Source: Lineus longissimus (Eukaryota > Nemertea > Pilidiophora > Heteronemertea > Lineidae). From it: a stretch of 64,000 nt of DNA. The notes below the pieces were generated by a model that saw only the letters and a program-made list of their open reading frames with translations, searched no databases and was not told where the DNA came from. Position numbers and translations under genes: made by a program. Below, one piece after another: positions 1-12,588 of this stretch (positions are counted from its first letter, which is position 1; each line of letters starts with the position of its first letter). The stretch covers positions 13,757,431-13,821,430 of the forward strand of contig NC_088322.1 in the NCBI RefSeq assembly GCF_910592395.1, in the 5' to 3' direction.

Positions 1-443
1 TGGTGTTGTGCGTTAGACATTCGACTTTGATATACAATTAAGTTAACGTGTCTTAAAGCTGTCCAAAATACAAATGGTAATCAATAAGATCTCACAGGGT
101 TGTAAAAAGGTGCGATGACGGGAACTAGGCTGAATATGACGTGCCACGCTATCCCGCGCCAACCGGAAGTAGTCGTCATTCCATGTTGGGCACAGAGGCG
201 GACACAAGTCCTCCATCATAGGGTCAGTTCTTAATGCACCTCTCTGCGTCCTCTGTCATTTTTCAACATGGCAAAACTCAGGGCTGAGTTGTTCAAAAAG
301 CACGTATTAAAGCTTTAACGGCACCGTTAGGTCTTGGTGGGATGAACTGAAAGAGACAACGTCCTTAAGGTTACTTAATTCAACTAAACCGTTTAGTAGG
401 GATAACGTGATTTTTGTTCTTTTGAACAAATGGCCCCTGCTGA
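1..443. other. 3' flank of gene 1
   Basis: Downstream of the gene 1 stop. The same flank follows every copy. I see no canonical AATAAA on the minus strand, so the cleavage site is not located. The plus-strand ATG reading MAKLRAEL here is frameshifted and is not called a gene. Confidence 0.5.
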
Positions 444-688
444 TCAAACTGGTCGCGTCAGGCAGTAAAGTTCAAAGCGGTCGTCGGCAGGAAGCGTCAC
501 CTTGGGGAGGAAATAGTTCACACTTGAGGTCAGGCAGGTCTTGCTGGCGTCGGTGAAGGAGGCTGACGCGCACTGAGAGTCCCTGAAACAGAAGTCCATG
601 CACTTGATTATGGTCGGGGTGTCTGTGTGCGTCCTCAGAATGCTTCCAGATGGAATCTTCGCTTTGGAGTGGAATTCAAACGTGGCGC
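444..688 (-). CDS. Gene 1 exon 3: PAN/apple-like domain and stop
   Basis: Entered in phase 1 after CTCCATTTCAG. Reads GATFEFHSKAKIPSGS, then the PAN-type core CMDFCFRDSQCASASF, a fourth cysteine in SKTCLTSS and a last one in ELYCLTRPV, then TGA. The short C-x3-C-x5-C spacing followed by a hydrophobic strand is typical of PAN/apple modules. The usual first cysteine is missing here and may be supplied by FCDNNN at the end of exon 2. Confidence 0.85.
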
Positions 689-3600
689 CTGAAATGGAGA
701 GAATTTGTAATAAAGAGGAACGTGTGTTCAGCCGCCCTTCCGAAGCGAAGGTAGTTGTGACTCGAGACGAATGATAGACACTCTGAACCTGAATTGAAAG
801 CTAGTACTATAGGCTACGGCTTATTTGGACAGGCCGATGAAGCTGTCTAGCGTGGAGGAAAATATGAAGAACACAAGTGAACGGGAAGTGCACGTGTTGT
901 ACGATGTGCAAACGGTCGCTTCAGGCCAGGACCTAAACATTGTACAATATGTTTAGGTCTGTGTTGCTGGGGTTGACCTACCTTGTCCCCCATTGTTGTT
1001 ATTATCACAGAAGGTCTTTGCTCTCTTCATGTCGTCTGCTGTCAGACCCCGGTCGAATAACATGACGCAGCTCATCTCTCCGTTCAGAAACTTGTCCCCG
1101 TCATGGTCACTTGTGCCGCCACGGTCTCGTTTACCGAAGTTTACAAGGCTCGCGGAGGTATCTGGCGCAACGCTCGTGCTTTCAAATTTCACCCGCGTCT
1201 CTCGGGTGACCCCATCCATATAACCAATCACTTTTCTTGACGATTTGTCGTACGATAGGCCAAAGAACATCCAAACCCCGTTAGAGAATTGCATATCAAA
1301 GATATGTCCTGGATTACCATAACCGGTTATACTAACGTAGAGATTAGAGTTGGGCCACGCCCAGACCATCAATCCGAACAACTTGCCCTGCGTCCCCGGC
1401 CACTCCATAATCGGCGCTTGAGTCCCTGAGAGCAGTTTCAAGTACCCCGTGAGTGTGAACCCGTCACGCTTGCTCAAGTCCATGGTTGTCGATTTCCCCA
1501 CGCTGAAATAGGACGAGGAGTTGCCGGAAAAGCGAATAGCGCTCCTGGGTCTTAGGGTCGGTCCGTCGGTGAATGTGACTCCATGGAGGGTGGCATGGTT
1601 GTCGTTGCCCGAGAGGTCATCTCCCTTCGCTTCAGCCGTCAAGGGCCAGTAGCCGACAGGGTCGGGGTTGAACACAGCTGTCAAAAAAGAACAATGAGTT
1701 TATTAGAGCGCTGTATAGGAGCGAGGTGGTAGTCCATCGAAATAGGCTTCGATCCGCTATACGCTGGACTTTAAGTAGGGCGGGCCGGATTTTGTTTCCC
1801 TGAACCTTTCGGGCAGTACAGTGACCATTTCTACACAGGTTCTCAGCCAATCAGAATCCGATAAATCTGTGTCGTCATCGGGGCATCATCATTAAACTGT
1901 GGTTGGATCTTGAAGATGGACTATTGTTATAGCCCTTTCTGTAGGTATGTTGTAGGCAGCATAACTCAAATATCTAAAATCTAAATAACAAGGGAAAAGA
2001 AACGCATTTTAAAAATAAAATATAAAGAAGAAAAAGAAAAATGTTGTCCACAACCGGATTCGAACTCGCGACCTTTGAATCAAACATCGTATTCTGCCAT
2101 TTCTGACGAGCGACCTACCAACTGCTCTAAAGTTTCTAAGGCTTCTGACGTCATGCATTTGTCGAAATCTGATTGGCTGAAAGTCCCTGTACAAATATAC
2201 ACTATAGTGCCCCAAAAGTTTAGGAAAAAAAACACAGAATGATTTTCCCTCACACAATGGATACACAATAGAATTCTAAAACGACCTCGCACGTCCGGCA
2301 CCGGCACATATGGTCAGTGATGATGGAGAGTGGTAGCCGGTACATATACAGTACGGTTCACTCGCAATTCAATGTGCTCATGACGTGACGAGTCTTTCAA
2401 AACAATATTGATTGACTGTGACACTGCTGACCTCGTTTTTAAAAACTTTTTAAAAAGGCCATTTAAACGTTAAATCAACTGCAAACATAATTTTTTATAT
2501 CACTGAGGTATATGGATGGATACGATATGTTGAGAAAAATATGTACAACTATCGAAATATACGATTATTTGGAACTATATATATTTAGGCCAATCACTTT
2601 GCCACCTGCGCGACCTTGTCACAATTGCGGCGCTCTTTTGCATATCGCATATAAGAGGCGAATGAAAGCCTTGTCAGTTCAGCGCTAAGAGTGTTTGACT
2701 GTGGATCGGCTGGTCACGGGTTCGGCTCCCGCTGAATCTGCCACAGTATCTCTTTTTCTCATTTTCCTTATCTTGTTATCTAATCCTCCATGAACAGATG
2801 TAAATTTTTTCATCATTACCATTTTCATACCCCGCACCCAAACTTTTCAAACTGCAGCACATACTGATTCCGGGCGTTCGAGTACATGTACTACCGAGTT
2901 CGAATCGGCAGCTGATATTTTCTAGGCTACATTGGGGCAAAGAGGTATTAGTGTCGGACCTTGACTTTTCCAATTAGTCAAATGGTATCCTGAGCTTCAG
3001 GCTTTTTATACCCCTTCGTCATATCGAGAGGGATATCAAAAACCACTGGTGCCTGGATGGTTAATATGCTGCCCGTGAGGGAATATCTAGAAAAAGATCG
3101 CGTTCCTATTTTAAAATCGACCGAAATTCTGTTAGTTGATATCATTTAAAATCAAGCCCAAAATGTCTACTTTAATTGACATCTTGTCATCCAGCATGAG
3201 GCTTGCATGGGTACGACCAAAATTAGTCAGTGTAATTATTCGGCAATTTTGTGTAGCTGACTCAGCAATTAATGAGGTAATCCCTGTCAATCAATAAACA
3301 AAGAAACCCTTATACGAAAAAGATCTCAGATTTACCATCATGATGCTGATCATGATTTTCCTTTTAAATTCCATGGCAGAAGTGCTTACAAATACCTCAC
3401 CTAAGCTTGCACAATTTAATTAAATAATGGATTTCCTCACAAAAATGAGTGCGAACAAGCCAATCAACATTTGATAAAATAGAACTATAATTTATTGCCG
3501 GCAGGTCCTCCATCAATGTGGCAACAACAGAAAAAATTCTCAACGAATTGGTGATCTGAAGCGTGTGTGAAATAAACACACAAGGTTCATATCACTATAG

Positions 3601-6600
3601 CCTGGTTATTACAGGCGAAGAAAATCTCCACTCAAGTGCTTACAGATACATCACCTAAGCTGGCACAATTTAATGAAATAATGGATTTTCTCACAAAAAA
3701 GAGTGCGAACAAGCCAATCAACATTGACTGAAAACAACTATAATTTATTGCCGGCAGGTCCTCCATCAGTGTGGCACCAACAGAAAAAATTCTCAACGAA
3801 TTGGTGATCTGAAGCGTGTGTGAAATAAACACACAAGGTTCATATCACCATAGCCTGGCTATCACAGGCGAAGAAAATCTCCACTCAAACATGAAAACCT
3901 CTTTGATTCAACGGTTAGGATGCTGGACTTTCTGCCAGGTGGTCACGGATTCGACTCCCCGTGTATCCAGAAAAAAACGTTTCTCTTCATTTACTTTCTT
4001 TATTCATTCATGTACGTGTATATACATACGATATGTTGAGAAAAATCTGTACAACTATCGAAATATACGATTACTTGGAACTATTTCGGCTAATCACTTT
4101 GCCACCCTGTCACTATTGTGGCGCGCTCGTTTGCATACCGCATATAAGAGGCGAATAAAATCTCCATTTCAACATGCAAGCCTTGACGGTTCAGCGCTGA
4201 AGGTGTTTGACTGTGGATCGGCTGGTCACGTGTTCGACCCCCGGTGAATCTGCCGAATTTTTTTCTTTTTTTTCTTCTTCCTTGTCTTGTTATCTAATCA
4301 TCCATGTACAGATGTAAACATTTTCATTATCATCATTATCATACCCCGCACCCAAACTTTTCAAACTCCATCACATACTGATTCCGGGCGTTCGAGTACA
4401 TGAATTATGAGGTAGATGTATTGTTTCAATCATCGCAAATCTGCCTAAAACGGCAAGTTTTCTCAGGTACGGGTACGGCAGTGGCGTGCGTCTTTTTCAT
4501 TGAAACGACCTCGCACGGCCAGCACCGACATATATCGTCGTTGATGATGGAGAGAGCGGTAGCCGGTACATATTGAGCACGGTTCACTAGCAGTTCAATG
4601 TGCTCATGACGTGACGAGAGCAAATCTTACGGGTGGGGCGGAAATTCGCCATATTGCTGACATCATCGGTGCCAACAACTGTTTCTTTTGACCCTGCCGG
4701 AGTCTTTCAAAGCAATAAATGATTGTGGTGACCCTGCTGACCTCGATTTTGAAAAACTTTTTAAAAAGGTCATTCAAACGTTAAATCAACTGCAAAGATA
4801 ATCTTTTATATCACTGAGGTATATACATACGATATGTTGAGAAAAATCTGTACAACTATCGAAATATACGATTACTTGGAACTATTTCGGCTAATCACTT
4901 TGCCACCTGCGCGACCTTGTCACTATTGTGGCGCGCTCGTTTGCATACCGCATATAAGAGGCGAATAAAATCTCCATTTCAACATGCAAGCCTTGACGGT
5001 TCAGCGCTGAAGGTATTTGACTGTGGATCGGCTGGTCACGTGTTCGACCCCCGGTGAATCTGCCGAATTTTTTTCTTTTTTTTCTTCTTCCTTGTCTTGT
5101 TATCTAATCATCCATGTACAGATGTAAACATTTTTATTATCATCATTATCATACCCTGCACCCAAACTTTTCAAACTCCTTCACATACTGATTCCGGGCG
5201 TTCGAGTACATGAATTATGAGGTAGATGTATTGTTTCAATCATCGCAAATCTGCCTAAAACGGCAAGTTTTCTCAGGTACGGGTACGGCAGTGGCGTGCG
5301 TCTTTTTCATTGAAACGACCTCGCACGGCCGGCACCGACATATATCGTCGTTGATGATGGAGAGAGCGGTAGCCGGTACATATTGAGCACGGTTCACTAG
5401 CAGTTCAATGTGCTCATGACGTGACGAGAGCAAATCTCACGGGTGGGGCGGAAATTCGCCATATTGCTGACATCATCGGCGCCAACAACTATTTCTTTTG
5501 ACCCTGCCGGAGTCTTTCAAAACAATAAATGATTGTGTCTGACCCTGCTGACCTCGATTTTAAAAACTTTTTAAAAAAGGTCATTCAAACGTTAAATCAA
5601 CTGCAAAGATAATCTTTTATATCACTGAGGTATATACATACAATATGTTGAGAAAAATCTGTACAACAATCGAAATATACGATTACTTGGAACTATTTCG
5701 GTTAATCACTTTGCCACCTGCGCGACCTTGTCACTATTGTGGCGCGCTTGTTTGCATACCGCATATTAGAGGCGAATAAAATCGCCATTTCAACATGCAA
5801 GCCTTGACGGTTCAGCGTTGAAGGTGTTTGACTGTGGATCGGCTGGTCACGGGTTCGACCCCCGGTGAATCTGCCGAATTTTTTTCTTTTTTTTCTTCTT
5901 CCTTGTCTTGTTATCTAATCATCCATGTACAGATGTAAACATTTTCATTATCATCATTATCATACCCCGCACCCAAACTTTTCAAACTCCATCACATACT
6001 GATTCCGGGCGTTCGAGTACATGAATTATGAGGTAGATGTATTGTTTCAATCATCGCAAATCTGCCTAAAACGACAAGTTTTCTCAGGTACGGGTACGGC
6101 AGTGGCGTGCGTCTTTTTCATTGAAACGACCTCGCACAGCCGGCACCGACATATATCGTCGTTGATGATGGAGAGAGCGGTAGCCGGTACATATTGAGCA
6201 CGGTTCACTAGCAGTTCAATGTGCTCATGACGTGACGAGAGCAAATCTCACGGGTGGGGCGGAAATTCGCAATATAGCTGACATCATCGGCACCAACAAC
6301 TGTTTCTTTTGACACTGCCGGAGTCTTTCAAAACAATAAATGATTGTGTCTGACCCTGCTGACCTCGATTTTGAAAAACTTTTTAAAAAAGGTCATTCAA
6401 ACGTTAAATCAACTGCAAAGATAATCTTTTATATCACTGAGGTATATACATACGATATGTTGAGAAAAATATGTACAACTATCGAAATATACGATTACTT
6501 GGAACTATTTCGGTTAATCACTTTGCCACCTGCGCGACCTTGTCACTATTGTGGCGCGCTCGTTTGCATACCGCATATAAGAGGCGAATAAAATCTCCAT

Positions 6601-9600
6601 TTCAACATGCAAGCCTTGACGGTTCAGCGCTGAAGGTGTTTGACTGTGGATCGGCTGGTCACGGGTTCGACCCCCGGTGAATCTGCCGAATTTTTTTTCT
6701 TTTTTTCTTCTTCCTTGTCTTGTTATCTAATCATCCATGTACAGATGTAAACATTTTTATTATCATCATAATCATACCCTGCACCCAAACTTTTCAAACT
6801 CCATCACATACTGATTCCGGGCGTTCGAGTACATGAATTATGAGGTAGATGTATTGTTTCAATCATCGCAAATCTGCCTAAAACGGCAAGTTTTCTCAGG
6901 TACGGGTACGGCAGTGGCGTGCGACTTCTTCATTGAAACGACCTCGCACGGCCGGCACCGACATATATCGTCGTTGATGATGGAGAGAGCGGTAGCCGGT
7001 ACATATTGAGCACGGTTCACTAGCAGATTAATGTGCTCATGACGTGACGAGAGCAAATCTCACGGGTGGGGCGGAAATTCGCCATATTGCTGACATCATC
7101 GGCGCCAACAACTGTTTCTTTTAACCCTGCCGGAGTCTTTCAAAGCAATAAATGATTGTGGTGACCCTGCTGACCTCGATTTTGAAAAACTTTTTAAAAA
7201 AGGTCATTCAAACGTTAAATCAACTGCAAATATAATCTTTTATATCACTGAGGTATATACATACGATATGTTGAGAAAAATCTGTACAACTATCGAAATA
7301 TACGATTACTTGGAACTATTTCGGCTAATCACTTTGCCACCTGCGCGACCTTGTCACTATTGTGGCGCGCTCGTTTGCATACCGCATATAAGAGGCGAAT
7401 AAAATCTCCATTTCAACATGCAAGCCTTGACGGTTCAGCGCTGAAGGTGTTTGACTGTGGATCGGCTGGTCACGGGTTCGACCCCCGGTGAATCTGCCGA
7501 ATTTTTTTCTTTTTTTTCTTCTTCCTTGTCTTGTTATCTAATCATCCATGTACAGATGTAAACATTTTCATTATCATCATTATCATACCCCGCACCCAAA
7601 CTTTTCAAACTCCATCACATACTGATTCCGGGCGTTCGAGTACATGAATTATGAGGTATTGTTTCAATCATCGCAAATCTGCCTAAAACGGCAAGTTTTC
7701 TCAGGTACGGGTACGGCAGTGGCGTGCGTCTTTTTCATTGAAACGACCTCGCACGGCCGGCACCGACATATATCGTCGTTGATGATGGAGAGAGCGGTAG
7801 CCGGTACATATTGAGCACGGTTCACTAGCAGTTCAATGTGCTCATGACGTGACGAGAGCAAATCTCACGGGTGGGGCGGAAATTCGCAATATAGCTGACA
7901 TCATCGCCGCCAACAACTGTTTCTTTTGACCCTGCCGGAGTCTTTCAAAACAATAAATGATTGTGTCTGACCCTGCTGACCTCGATTTTGAAAAACTTTA
8001 AAAAAAAGTTCATTCAAACGTTAAATCAACTGCAAAGATAATCTTTTATATCACTGAGGTATATACATACGATATGTTGAGAAAAATCTGTACAACTATC
8101 GAAATATACGATTACTTGGAACTATTTAGGCTAATCACTTTGCCACCTGCGCGACCTTGTCACTATTGTGGCGCGCTCGTTTGCATACCGCATATAAGAG
8201 GCGAATAAAATCTCCATTTCAACATGCAAGCCTTGACGGTTCAGCGCTGAAGGTGTTTGACTGTGGATCGGCTGGTCACGGGTTCGACCCCCGGTGAATC
8301 TGTCGAATTTTTTTTCTTTTTTTCTTCTTCCTTGTCTTGTTATCTAATCATCCATGTACAGATGTAAACATTTTTATTATCATCATTATCATACCCTGCA
8401 CCCAAACTTTTCAAACTCCATCACATACTGATTCCGGGCGTTCGAGTACATGAATTATGAGGTAGATGTATTGTTTCAATCATCGCAAATCTGCCTAAAA
8501 CGGCAAGTTTTCTCAGGTACGGGTACGGCAGTGGCGTGCGTCTTTTTCATTGAAACGACCTCGCACGGCCGGCACCGACATATATCGTCGTTGATGATGG
8601 AGAGAGCGATAGCCGGTACATATTGAGCACGGTTCACTAGCAGTTCAATGTGCTCATGACGTGACGAGAGCAAATCTCACGGGTGGGGCGGAAATTCGCC
8701 ATATTGCTGACATCATCGGCGCCAACAACTATTTCTTTTGACCCTGCCGGAGTCTTTCAAAACAATAAATGATTGTGTCTGACCCTGCTGACCTCGATTT
8801 TGAAAACTTTTTAAAAAAGGTCATTCAAACGTTAAAATCAACTGCAAAGATAATCTTTTATATCACTGAGGTATATACATACAATATGTTGAGAAAAATC
8901 TGTACAACAATCGAAATATACGATTACTTGGAACTATTTCGGCTAATCACTTTGCCACCTGCGCGACCTTGTCACTATTGTGGCGCGCTCGTTTGCATAC
9001 CGCATATAAGAGGCGAATAAAATCTCCATTTCAACATGCAAGCCTTGACGGTTCAGCGTTGAAGGTGTTTGACTGTGGATCGGCTGGTCACGGGTTCGAC
9101 CCCCGGTGAATCTCGAAAAAAAACATTTCTTTTTTTCTTCTTCCTTGTCTTGTTATCTAATCATCCATGTACAAATGTAAACATTTTCATTATCATCATT
9201 ATCATACCCCGCACCCAAACTTTTCAAACTCCATCACATACTGATTCCGGGCGTTCGAGTACATGAATTATGAGGTAGATGTATTGTTTCAATCATCGCA
9301 AATCTGCCTAAAACGGCAAGTTTTCTCAGGTACGGGTACGGCAGCGGCGTGCGTCTTTCTCATTGAAACGACCTCGCACGGCCGGCACCGACATATATCG
9401 TCGTTGATGATGGAGAGAGCGGTAGCCGGTACATATTGAGCACGGTTCACTAGCAGTTCAATGTGCTCATGACGTGACGAGAGCAAATTTCACGGGTGGG
9501 GCGGAAATTCGCCATATTGCTGACATCATCGGCGCCAACAACTGTTTCTTTTGACCCTGCCGGAGTCTTTCAAAGCAATAAATGATTGTGGTGACCCTGC

Positions 9601-12540
9601 TGCCCTCGATTTTGAAAAACTTTTTAAAAAAGGTCATTAAACGTTAAATCAACTGCAAAGATAATCTTTTATATCACTGAGGTATATACATACGATATGT
9701 TGAGAAAAATCTGTACAACTATCGAAATATACGATTACTTGGAACTATTTCGGCTAATCACTTTGCCACCTGCGCGACCTTGTCACTATTGTGGCGCGCT
9801 CGTTTGCATACCGCATATAAGAGGCGAATAAAATCTCCATTTCAACATGCAAGCCTTGACGGCTCAGCGCTGAAGGTCTTTGACTGTGGATCGTCTGGTC
9901 ACGGGTTCGACCCCCGGTGAATCTGCCGAATTTTTTTCTTTTTTTTCTTCTTCCTTGTCTTGTTATCTAATCATCCATGTACAGATGTAAACATTTTCAT
10001 TATCATCATTATCATACCCTGCACCCAAACTTTTCAAACTCCATCACATACTGATTCCGGGCGTTCGAGTACATGAATTATGAGGTATTGTTTCAATCAT
10101 CGCAAATCTGCCTAAAACGGCAAGTTTTCTCAGGTACGGGTACAGCAGTGGCGTGCGTCTTTTTCATTGAAACGACCTCGCACGGCCGGCACCGACATAT
10201 ATCGTCGTTGATGATGGAGAGAGCGGTAGCCGGTACATATTGAGCACGGTTCACTAGCAGTTCAATGTGCTCATGACGTGACGAGAGCAAATCTCACGGG
10301 TGGGGCGGAAATTCGCCATATTGCTGACATCATCGGCGCCAACAACTGTTTCTTTTGACCCTGCCGGAGTCTTTCAAAACAATAAATGATTGTGTCTGAC
10401 CCTGCTGACCTCGATTTTGAAAAACTTTTAAAAAAAGTTCATTCAAACGTTAAATCAACTGCAAAGATAATCTTTTATATCACTGAGGTATATACATACG
10501 ATATGTTGAGAAAAATCTGTACAACTATCGAAATATACGATTACTTGGATCTATTTCGGCTAATCACTTTGCCACCTGCGCGACCTTGTCACTATTGTGG
10601 CGCTCGTTTGCATACCGCATATAAGAGGCGAATAAAATCTCCATTTCAACATGCAAGCCTTGACGGTTCAGCGCTGAAGGTGTTTGACTGTGGATCGTCT
10701 GGTCACGGGTTCGACCCCCGGTGAATCTGCCGAATTTTTTTTCTTTTTTTCTTCTTCCTTGTCTTGTTATCTAATCATCCATGTACAGATGTAAACATTT
10801 TTATTATCATCATTATCATACCCTGCACCCAAACTTTTCAAACTCCATCACATACTGATTCCGGGCGTTCGAGTACATGAATTATGAGGTAGATGTATTG
10901 TTTCAATCATCGCAAATCTGCCTAAAACGCAAGTTTTCTCAGATATGGGTACGGCAGTGGCGTGCGTCTTTTTCATTGAAACGACCTCGCACGGCCGGCA
11001 CCGACATATATCGTCGTTGATGATGGAGAGAGCGGTAGCCGGTACATATTGAGCACGGTTCACTAGCAGTTCAATGTGCTCATGACGTGACGAGAGCAAA
11101 TCTCACGGGTGGGGCGGAAATTCGCCATATTATTGACATCATCGGCGCCAACAACTGTTTCTTTTGACCCTGCCGGAGTCTTTCAAAGCAATAAATGATT
11201 GTGGTGACCCTGCTGACCTCGATTTTGAAAAACTTTTTAAAAAAGGTCATTCAAACGTTAAATCAACTGCAAAGATAATCTTTTATTTCACTGAGGTATA
11301 TACATACGATATGTTGAGAAAAATCTGTACAACTATCGAAATATACGATTACTTGGAACTATTTCGGCTATTCACTTTGCCACCTGCGCGACCTTGTCAC
11401 TATTGTGGCGCGCTCGTTTGCATACCGCATATAAGAGGCGAATAAAATCTCCATTTCAACATGCAAGCCTTGACGGTTCAGCGCTGAAGGTGTTTGACTG
11501 TGGATCGTCTGGTCACGGGTTCGACCCCCGGTGAATCTGCCGAATTATTTTCTTTTTTTTCTTCTTCCTTGTCTTGTTATCTAATCATCCATGTACAGAT
11601 GTAAACATTTTTATTATCATCATAATCATACCCCGCACCCAAACTTTTCAAACTCCATCACATACTGATTCCGGGCGTTCGAGTACATGAATTATGAGGT
11701 AGATGTATTGTTTCAATCATCGCAAATCTGCCTAAAACGGCAAGTTTTCTCAGGTACGGGTACGGCAGTGGCGTGCGTCTTTTTCATTGAAACGACCTCG
11801 CACGGCCGGCACCGACATATATCGTCGTTGATGATGGAGAGAGCGGTAGCCGGTACATATTGAGCACGGTTCACTAGCAGTTCAATGTGCTCATGACGTG
11901 ACGAGAGCAAATCTCACGGGTGGGGCGGAAATTCGCCATATTGCTGACATCATCGGCGCCAACAACTGTTTCTTTTGACCCTGCCGGAGTCTTTCAAAAC
12001 AATAAATGATTGTGTCTGACCCTGCTGACCTCGATTTTGAAAAACTTTTTAAAAAAGTTCATTCAAACGTTAAATCAACTGCAAAGATAATCTTTTATAT
12101 CACTGATGTACATGTACATATAGTATTATTAGCATTATCAGTATCATTATTATCAATATCACTTTATCTTGAAACCTTCTGAACCCGAACTTTATAAACT
12201 GAAGAACACACACTGATTTCAGACTGCAACGAAGATCTCACCAAAACTGATTGTAACTGACGAATTTCCTAGACATGTCCAAAACCACCTCACAACACTT
12301 GCAGGAATCGTTATTAGTGATTAGCATTTAGTCTCTTGCCACATCGAGGAGTGCATTTTCCTCCCTAGTCACTGAAATCACACACCCAAGGTCTCCCTCT
12401 AAATCACGGTGAGCTATATCAATACGATAAACGAAGTATGCAGACTTGATTGCAAGAGAATCGACTCTATGAACTTTAGTTCAAATCCGCCATTGCTGAC
12501 ATCATTGGTTCCACAAACTTTATCTTTTATGTAAGTTTTC

Positions 12541-12588
<48 letters not shown>

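Noticed and set aside
2044-2133. Functional tRNA gene on the minus strand
   Set aside because: Boxes A and B are present, but the centre is too long and the acceptor stem does not pair, so a SINE head is the better reading.
3816-4247. 143-codon plus-strand frames spanning the Glu-like SINE head and the first monomer
   Set aside because: They cross a SINE head and satellite boundary and have no protein-like features; repeated in most units for the same reason.
4426-4623. Recurrent 65-codon minus-strand frames in every satellite monomer
   Set aside because: They recur only because the DNA recurs. No domain, no start context, and some copies are truncated or fused by indels.
4018-12107. CRISPR array
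   Set aside because: The repeats are ~811 bp with no short repeat/spacer alternation, in a eukaryotic context.
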